Origin: Caenorhabditis remanei | Lineage: Eukaryota > Nematoda > Chromadorea > Rhabditida > Rhabditidae | Length of the DNA stretch: 64,000 nucleotides | Direction: 5' to 3' | NCBI RefSeq assembly: GCF_010183535.1 | Contig: NC_071330.1 | Coordinates: forward strand, 62,001 to 126,000 | Shown here: one piece after another, positions 57,601 to 64,000 of the stretch | Layout: each line of letters opens with the position of its first letter | How positions within the stretch are numbered: the stretch's first letter is position 1 | Position numbers and translations under genes: made by a program | The notes under the pieces: generated by a model | Database searches by the model: none | The model's input: only the letters and a program-made list of their open reading frames with translations | Told to the model about the DNA's origin: nothing

Positions 57601-58257
57601 GGCAACTTCCTCATTGAATTTCACAAATTCCAAACATTCAGTAAGTTTATCTTCTTGTGCTTTCAAACAGTACGCAATCAACGAGACATAATTCCATCGA
57701 TTGGGATGAGTGAATTCCAAAACCATATTCTGAAGAAACACGAAGAGATCCGATTTCAGAATGTATTTCTCGTTGCTCTTCAGGCTTTTGTACAGAATCG
57801 GCGCCTTCTGAAAAATATGAATTTTCGTAGTAAAAAATGATTATTTTTGTTGCAAACCTGATAGTGTTCCTCCTCCACATTGAAATACGTGTGATTTTGC
57901 GAGAAATTTGAAAAAATTCGCACGTTTTCGGCCAGTTCCTGAGCTGATCCATACATTCCTGAAAGAATAATTTTGCAAAAATTCATTTTTGAAATTTTTG
58001 CGATAAAGTTTAACTTACGAAGTTTATACCCCGATTTATCGAACATTTTTTGCATGAATTTCACATTTTGTCCGTTGTCGACGTCTTCATTGTCGACAAC
58101 TTCCAGATCGGCTCGGAACTGAAGAAAAAGGTTTATTTTCTTTCTAAATTCGTGTTTTCTCCTGTAAACTCACCTCCTCCAGAATATAACCCAACGACTC
58201 GGCATGAAGATACATTGGAGTGGCAAGTTGATACGGAATTTCCACAAATTTCGACAT
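54609..58257 (-). CDS. Unrecognised seven-exon gene, 534 residues
   Basis: Exons on the minus strand are 58257-58174, 58118-58019, 57958-57858, 57807-57550, 57073-56639, 55278-55075 and 55031-54609, and the total closes exactly in frame. No signal peptide or membrane segment is seen. The first half is rich in helices with HPNRWNYVSLIAYCLKAQED and LEKKLKHELKKK. The middle has KVNWDSNIWKSIRIHSLLTD and FMRYGLTLRSLQDVIDENPK. The end has a compact cysteine cluster CERVPGLNCADCAEKDC. I do not recognise the family; it may be nematode-specific. Introns 4 and 5 are large and filled by MITEs, one with a nested LINE-like insertion. Exon joins are well supported; function is open. Confidence 0.75.
55404..56373. 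mobile_element. TTACAACCGCGCTC MITE split by a nested insertion
   Basis: The left part 55404-55526 (TTAGAACGGCACGCTTCTTAC ... GGTTGTAAGAA) and the right part 56357-56373 (GAAGCGTGCCGTGCTAA) together make one MITE copy flanked by TA. The remaining ~830 bp between them belongs to a retroelement. The composite lies in intron 5 of the unrecognised gene. Confidence 0.7.
55527..56356 (+). mobile_element. 5'-truncated LINE-like (non-LTR) 3' end nested in a MITE
   Basis: Just after an A run, the frame from about 55550 reads CWNSLPESIFISIPSPECFR then TRLRALPLQNYL and a stop, which resembles the C-terminal end of non-LTR retrotransposon reverse transcriptases. About 650 bp of untranslated sequence follows, ending in a short AATAAATAAATACAAA tail. 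The broken MITE sequence resumes with AAGAA on both sides, a probable short target duplication. Confidence 0.5.
57165..57452. mobile_element. Longer TTACAACTGCG-type MITE with GAGAGCATC palindrome
   Basis: CTTACAACTGCGCCCTACTGCAA and TTGCGGTGGAGCGGAGTTGTAA bound a longer inverted repeat with GAGAGCATCAGCGAGAG / CTCTCGCCGATGCTCTC and TCGCGCCGACATAG / AGTCGGCGCGA inside. It occupies intron 4 of the unrecognised gene. Confidence 0.65.
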
Positions 58258-58500
58258 TTTCAACTGAAATTCTTTCAAAATTAAGAATATTTAGCCGAAA
58301 AAAATACAATAAGAAGTGTCGTGAAATAACATGCATCAAGTGAGCATGAAGTGATATTATTGTACAGATTTTATTGCAATAAAAATTGTAAATTATAAAT
58401 AAAAAATCTGTAATCTGTTAGACAGGACAACTAATAAATTATGTTTAATTAACATTAATTGCCAATGCTAATTGAATTGGCAGATTTCCTAAATATACAA

Positions 58501-60655
58501 TTGATAAAGACATTTATTTTAATTTCTGTCGCTTCAGCCTCACTATTTTCTCACAGAATGAATCGAGTCCCATTCTTGTTGAAAATCTTTTCATTATTCG
58601 TATTTTCTATATTTATTTAAAAGGAAATCACTTTAAATATGTTCAAAATAATAAGAAAAACAACGAACAACGCAAAGAAAAATTAAAAACTATATTTCAA
58701 TTTCCCACTAAAAGTGTTGTCAATGGAGCGCGCTTGCACCGTATTTTCTTTTTATTCGCATTTTATTTTGCATCTTTTTCCTTACTTTCTTTGCTTCTTT
58801 CTCAATAAAACTACTCGAAATAATAACCAAGGGAAAATAGTACTTAAGAATGCTCAGCAACTCGAAAGACAGATAGATTTCTTCTTGGAAAGCCGATTTG
58901 AGATTTTTTAAACAAAAATCTGAATATATATATATTTTTTTTTTGCAAATATGTTTTTCCCCACTCATCGCATTTCCAAGTTCCGTTATGTTCTCAAAAA
59001 TTGTATTATCTGCTACGTAGTAATGAGAATTCTTATTCCTTTTTAACTGCATGTAAGCGCGGATAATTCAGCTATATCCTGGTATGATAACTGACTGATT
59101 TTCCCCAATCCGATTTATCAGCTGAAAGTGCTTATTGAGATAAGCATGCTTGACTAGATTATCCCAGCATACTTAAAGATAACAAAAAAGATTATCCATA
59201 ATTATCTATCGGAAACAAAACCGATTTTCATTGTAACGCAACAGATAATATCGGTTGGCTGTGTGTCCAGATGTCTTGAGATCAAGATCTTTATTCGGTT
59301 TTTCCAGAAATTCGATCGTCTCCTGAACTACGGAAAACCACAATTCGAAACTTCACTTGATGACTCAACTCGTTCGAAATACGCGAATCTCTGTGTTGAA
59401 GTACTCGTCGCAATTGGAGCTGCCGTTAAAAATGTTCAGAAAATCACCACGTTTTTCGATTCGCAAAATTTGAAAGTTTCGAAAATTTGGATGACTCGAA
59501 TTCCGGAGATTTTCGAAAAAGTAACGATTGCATACGATTATCCGACGTGTTTTGACGTGGCGATGGCACTGGATGGATTTCCATTGAGGTAGGATGTGTC
59601 TCTAGGTGTCCGGATGTCAGTGATTCCGAAAAAGAGAGAATTTTGAAAACAATTTAACTTTTTCCAGAAAAGTGTTCTTAGCTCGTCGATTCGCACTTCA
59701 GTCAATGCTGGAAGTATTCATTGAGATGGCACCGGAAACAAAGTATAAAGTTAGAGAACGAGTCAGACAGGAATTGGAAAAACCGTCGAGGTAAAGTTAT
59801 CAAATTCAACTGAAATTAAAACCATTTCCTTCATTTTCAGATTCGTTGGATACGCTGCAGAACTCGGTCACTGTGATCTACTCAACTCGTTTTCTCCGAA
59901 AATCTCAAAATCAATCGATGATTCCAGAAGACGTCTTGAAGTGGAGACGGTTGAACGTCTTCGTCGATCGGGATATTTAGAGAATCTCGGAACACCGTTA
60001 GACGAATTGGTTAGGGCGCAAATCGAGTCGATACGAGAGATATTACCACATTTCTCGTCGGAAATCATTCATGTAAGTGGCTGGCGTGTTTTTTATAAAA
60101 ATTTCGAAAAATTTCGATAAAATTCGTGAAAAATTGTGCCGAGATAAAGTGCCAAAAACGCGAAAACGGCCGAAAAACCCATTCTAGCTCGGCCCTCAAC
60201 ACATTAACGAATAACCATCTGACTCGTAGTATATCACGGATATAGAGCTCGCCGAGATCTGCATTTTGGTATATTTTTCAGCTGATAAAATTCATTTTGA
60301 ATAGAGATACGCGCCTTGACAAGTATGGAAGAAGAATGAGACGAAAATGGGAAATTATTGAATGTTTCCTAATAAAAAGGATCATTATTTAGGAAATCAA
60401 AGCATAAATTTTAAACACAAACATTTTTCTTTTTGCAGAATCTCTTCGTGGAGGAACGACGACTTCTGGAGCTTCGACAATGACGTCATCAGAAGGATAC
60501 ACCGGTGGACGTGATCGACAGATGAAGGAACGTCACAAGTCGGATCACAAACAACGTGGAGCGGATAGGAAGAAAAGAGGCGCCTATTGAGAAGAGTAGT
60601 GCAATTAATTGTGATAATTATGTTCTTTTGTTGGGTTTTTTTTCCAGGGTGTTTC
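58501..60655 (+). pseudogene. Partial segmental duplicate of ASCC2 with three internal deletions
   Basis: Compared with 50212-54130 the duplicate is nearly identical, but lacks the MITE at 50347-50478, the first coding exon (about 50660-51335), the region 52607-53040 (second half of the CUE domain and the charged linker exon), and 53350-53940 (acidic signature and most of the Gly/Arg stretch). Coding exons 2 to 4 survive in frame (about 59307-60073). The fused last exon starts FVEERRLLELRQ in a shifted frame and stops soon after. No start codon equivalent to the parent remains, although MSRCLEIKIF before exon 2 is open. I call it a pseudogene; a short transcript cannot be excluded. Confidence 0.8.
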
Positions 60656-61269
60656 TGATAAGATTTTAAATGAAGAATGTATTCAAAAACTACACTATCA
60701 ACTAATGAAAAAAAGTGGTGACGGATAGTGTTTTTGAATGAAGCCGCGAAGTAGAAAATTGTTTTTGTTTTCAGAGTTTCAGATTTTCAGACAACGACGT
60801 CTCCAGTGTATTCTTCACCATTCAAATTCGTTATCCCATTGCTTACACGCTTCGCTCCTCGAGAGTATACTAGAAATCGACTGAAATCATCACTAGAGAA
60901 CGAGTCAATCTATTGTAAACCAGAAAAATTAACAATAATTCATTCATTCTAGTGGTTGTATCCAAACAAGGAGGAATGGTTGTAGTTGACTGGAGAGCCA
61001 ATGCAGAACCACTGCCATCTACGGCTCGTTGGTACTTCGCCATCTATCAGCAGATTTGAGACTCCATCTACAGGCTCCATCTACTCTGAGGTTCCATCTA
61101 CTTGTTGTATTATCGTTGATAAGTGTGATTTGCATGGTTCTTTGTACTTGACTGATCTCAAATAAACAAATTAATGATTATTCTCGTTTTTATAGATACT
61201 TCTATTTTTCCAGATTTTTCCAAAAAGAAATGGGGTTCCAATAAATAGCGCGAATAACCTGATGCGATC
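60656..61269. other. Intergenic stretch with possible small exons
   Basis: A frame after a TTTTCAG-like acceptor at about 60780 gives TTTSPVYSSPFKFVIP and LTRFAPREYTRNRLKSSLE. After another acceptor near 60950 comes VVSKQGGMVVVDWRANAE ... ARWYFAIYQQI with a stop. These look protein-like but have no confirmed join or start, so I do not claim a gene. Confidence 0.25.
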
Positions 61270-61271
61270 CA

Positions 61272-62330
61272 TTGACCCTCGAAACCATAAAAATGTACAA
61301 GGGAAAAATGCAAAACCGGTTTGGCACTGGTGGGATTCGAACCACTGACCCTGCGATCCTTTGCTGGAACTATAGATATATATTAACCACTACGCTACTC
61401 GAGCACCATAAAGAGGGAATGTTGAGGGGCAAGATATGCGCGGTGTTCGCAATTGTTTTGGTGGCGTTAAAAGTGAAAATATTTAACGCGTGAACTTTAA
61501 AGTGGAAGTAATTCATTCAAAAAAACGCCACGTGGACCAACGAAAACAATTATTTCTGGAAAAAATTAAATTTTACCTTCTCGAAAATGTGGGTTTCGAC
61601 ACTTTTTACGAGACGCCGTCTCCTATTGTGGTTGCTCATGAACTGTGCTGTCACCGGTATCTGAATTCCAGCTATTCCGCCAAATAAGCGGTGAGTTTTT
61701 GTCTCACTGAGTTAGCTCATTTAGGATCGAAGTGGTTGAAACTTGATTGAAATACTTGATGTTCACTTTTCTAGAAAATTAATCCTGAAACTTGTCAAAT
61801 AAAATTGAGCAGAGACGTAAAATAAGTTTTACAATCATCTGAGCTAGGTGGCATATGCCGAAAAAATTTGGGATATGGTGCATACTAAGGGACTATGTTG
61901 CCCGTTTTCTGGACTTTCCGAAATTCCTTGTTTTCGAACAACGCGCATATCTTGGCCCTCGACCTCCCCCTTTTCAACTGCGTGTGTAGTCTAGTGGTTA
62001 GCACAGGTGAATTTTTTGGAAAGTCGCGAATGGCTTATCTACAATAGATGAACTAAAGAAGAGTGGCGAAAATCAGTTCGCGACTCACCTATTATACATG
62101 AACTTTTCGCGAAATGAGTATAATTCACGAATTATTTGTGATTATACCTCACTTACGAATAAATCATTAATTATTCGCATGATAAGTTGTACCCAGCCCC
62201 ATAAGTTCACCTGTGAGGAGTACTCCGACACGTGTCGCCCGAGGATCGTAGGGTCAGGGGTTCGATTCCCAAGGGTGGCAAATCTTTTTTGCTTTTTTCC
62301 CTTGTACTTTTTTTTGGGTTTCGAGGGTCA
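61272..62330. mobile_element. ~1-kb inverted-repeat element with tRNA-like cassettes in both arms
   Basis: The outer block CCCTCGAAACCATAAAAATG then TACAAGGGAAAAATGCAAAA is matched inverted by TTGCTTTTTTCCCTTGTAC and GGGTTTCGAGGG. Inside the left arm (minus strand, about 61319-61405) a tRNA-like unit has GAGTAGCGTAGTGGTTA and GGTTCGAATCCCACC. Inside the right arm (plus strand) TAGTCTAGTGGTTAGCAC and GGGGTTCGATTCCC form the same unit, but interrupted by ~200 bp (62007-62213) with CAGGTGAA / TTCACCTG ends. Inner inverted blocks include CAAGATATGCGCGGTGTTCG and CGAACAACGCGCATATCTTG. The left arm overlaps the leader repeat shared with Helitron copy 2. Confidence 0.6.
61424..61697 (+). repeat. Helitron-associated 5' leader repeat, copy B
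   Basis: It aligns with 9405-9682 throughout, including AACGCCACGTGGACCAACG and AATAAGCGGTGAGTTTTTG. It sits about 700 bp upstream of the best-preserved Helitron coding exons. Confidence 0.6.
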
Positions 62331-62431
62331 GGGGTTCGACTCCGTGTAGTGGAGATATTTTACTCAGAGCTATCTTAGGGTTAAAGCTAGAATGCTACAA
62401 TTTGGGTGATGTAGACGAAACACATTTTCAG

Positions 62432-64000
62432 AGTTTTAACGCAAAACGGAGGATCACGTGCACCCAGTCCGAAGAAGAAAAAATGCACTGAAGCCGAGAA
62501 AAACCACGGAAAAAGAAAAGCCAGAGTGGCGCAAAGATTCGGAAACAAGACAGTAAGTTAACATGAAATGCTTCCTTTGATACCAGTATTTGTTTAGTTG
62601 TTATCCTCCAACGATAAGATGTTGAGTAGGGCGGTTCAAGTTGTCGAAGCACTCATCACCAAAGAAAAATCTCAAATCAAGAGACAATTAAGTGATCAGG
62701 TTATGCGACCACCGGGTATTACTAACGAAGCTCATCAAAGACGGCAACTTTGTCGATTTCGTTTTCATTTGCAAGATAAGACAGACAGTGGAGTGAGCAG
62801 TAGCAATCTGGTGCACCCGATTGTGCAATTATTCCCCGCAATTTTCAGAGCATTTATCAAAGGTAAAAAATTGTACCTATTAATCTTGACAGAAATTTTT
62901 ATTTAGATGCACCGTCTGTTGAACATCAAGGCGATGACATACAGAATTGCAATGATGATGAATACGTTCAGCTTCTGTCAATGAGTTCCAGGGAGACTGG
63001 ATTTGATGAATTAAAAAGACATGTTTTCGCTCATAACACATTTGCACGATATTGCGATAAGGAGTGTGAGGTATTCGACGATACGTTAGTTCATTTTTTG
63101 AGAGGAACCCACGCATATCTAGTATATTTCCAGTACTGCTTCGCGCATCCACAAAGCTCTCTGTGACTACGTTAGTCAAAGTAATGGGAAATTGAGCCGG
63201 GAGGTGATGGATAAGATTGTGAAATTTTCCGATTGTTTCCAAGGGTTGCGCTCTATTCGGACTCGGTTGTCGTCCATTGATAGGCTTTCCCGGGTTCTCG
63301 GCGTTCTCGGGAGACATACTAGTGGGTTATGCACCGAAGCCTTGATAAATGGTCTGGAGATTCCACAAACTGTGAAAGACTCAATTTGGGAAGAATTCGG
63401 TATTTGCACTCAGTTCGAACATCACAAACAACCTCAAGTTCTGCATGATTATGATAAGATGATGGTTGGGAAAGAGGATATAGCGTTTGCGCTGATTAAT
63501 TGTTGTCCCGGTTGTACTCAAGACAACCTTTGTCTCTCTTGTCGTCACCGGAGATTGAACGTGTGCCGTGTTTGTGTTCGCAATATAAATGAAAACAGAC
63601 TTCCGCCGTTGGCTGAAAAAAACGGCTTCAAAATTCATCCTGTCCCTCCAGAGCTGAAAAAGCTGAACTGCATAATTCAACGAGCGAGAGTGTTACAATC
63701 AGTTGTTTGTCTGAGAGATGTCGGAAACCGACCCATTGGAATGAAAGCATGTAGTGGCGCGATGGTTGTGGTCCCAACAAATATTGAGGGAACAATCAAC
63801 ACCGTTTTATCTTCGCTCCCGTTACCTGCTCATATGAAAATTCCGGTATCGACAAATTGGGAGAAGAAATATCTCGTTTGTATGGATAGGGTCTTACTTT
63901 AGACGCTTTGAAATGGCTGAAACGCAATAATCCCGAATATGCCAATATTTCGCTGAACCCAGACTTCAATTTTCAATTCGGACGGGACATTATCTTTGAA
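62432..64000 (+). CDS. Helitron replicase N-terminal part, best-preserved copy (copy 3, runs off window end)
   Basis: Exons start after CATTTTCAG (62432), TTGTTTAG (62598), TTTATTTAG (about 62906) and TATTTCCAG (about 63133). An arginine/lysine-rich start (SPKKKKCTEAEKNHGKRKAR) is followed by a segment homologous to copy 1 (ALITKEKSQIKRQL). The conserved FSDCFQGLRSIRTRLSS block comes next. A zinc-finger-like array CCPGCTQDNLCLSCRHRRLN-VCRVC leads to the LRDVGNRPIGMKACSGAMVV block typical of Helitron N-termini. The frame breaks once near 63895-63902 (MDRVLL then stop, resuming with DALKWLKRNNPEY). The HUH Rep and helicase parts would lie beyond the window. Apart from the single frame break this copy looks young. 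Confidence 0.75.

Overview
This window is nematode nuclear DNA, almost certainly a Caenorhabditis species other than C. elegans. Genes are cut into small exons by 45-60 bp introns with TTTTCAG acceptors. It holds an engrailed-type homeobox gene with the nematode-like exon layout, and intergenic and intronic space is full of short inverted-repeat transposons. No long bacterial-style operon or bacterial ORF density is present. All exon joins were read by eye from splice signals and reading-frame continuity; most multi-exon models close exactly in frame.

Layout. 1-0.8 kb (-): 5' part of a PIF/Harbinger transposase. 1.0-2.8 kb (-): MADF-domain gene split by a 499-bp hAT-like element that carries a clean 8-bp target duplication. 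3.5-4.5 kb (-): decayed mitochondrial-type DnaJ pseudogene lacking its zinc-finger region. 6-12.9 kb: two broken Helitron copies, one keeping Rep and one keeping the PIF1-like helicase, with a 550-bp palindrome and a TA-flanked MITE inside. 13.3-16.4 kb (+): divergent PP1-type phosphatase whose third intron holds a 1.65-kb foldback element. 17.3-21.1 kb (-): engrailed orthologue (ceh-16). 21.9 kb (-): tRNA-Ser(CGA). 22-26 kb: gene-poor flank with palindromic repeats.

26-50 kb is the most unusual part. It is a cluster of at least eight intact or nearly intact paralogues plus one pseudogene. All share a core domain (motifs GGRxSNI, W-[YF]-A-R-[VI]-D-M-P-H, H-I-N-V-N-x-A-x-T-G, DPH) followed by a strongly glycine-zippered hydrophobic segment of the type FPGxGTxxGG. 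Copies with a signal peptide or signal anchor end at the glycine zipper. Copies without a signal instead add a Cys4 zinc-ribbon-like tail. N-terminal exons differ between copies (helical repeats, Ser/Ala-rich modules, Trp-rich modules) and join through symmetric exon phases, so the family looks built by exon shuffling. Two further tandem paralogues encoding multi-pass membrane proteins sit inside the cluster. I do not recognise a described function for the family.

50.9-54.1 kb (+): complete ASCC2-like gene (CUE domain, ASC-1/ribosome-quality-control complex). 54.6-58.3 kb (-): seven-exon gene that I cannot name. 58.5-60.7 kb (+): partial segmental duplication of ASCC2 with three internal deletions. 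61.3-62.3 kb: inverted-repeat element whose arms each carry a tRNA-like cassette. 62.4-64 kb: N-terminal part of a third, better-preserved Helitron running off the window end.

The host genes (ASCC2, engrailed, PP1, MADF) are independent of each other. The recurring theme is local tandem duplication plus heavy DNA-transposon traffic, with several insertions datable relative to one another.
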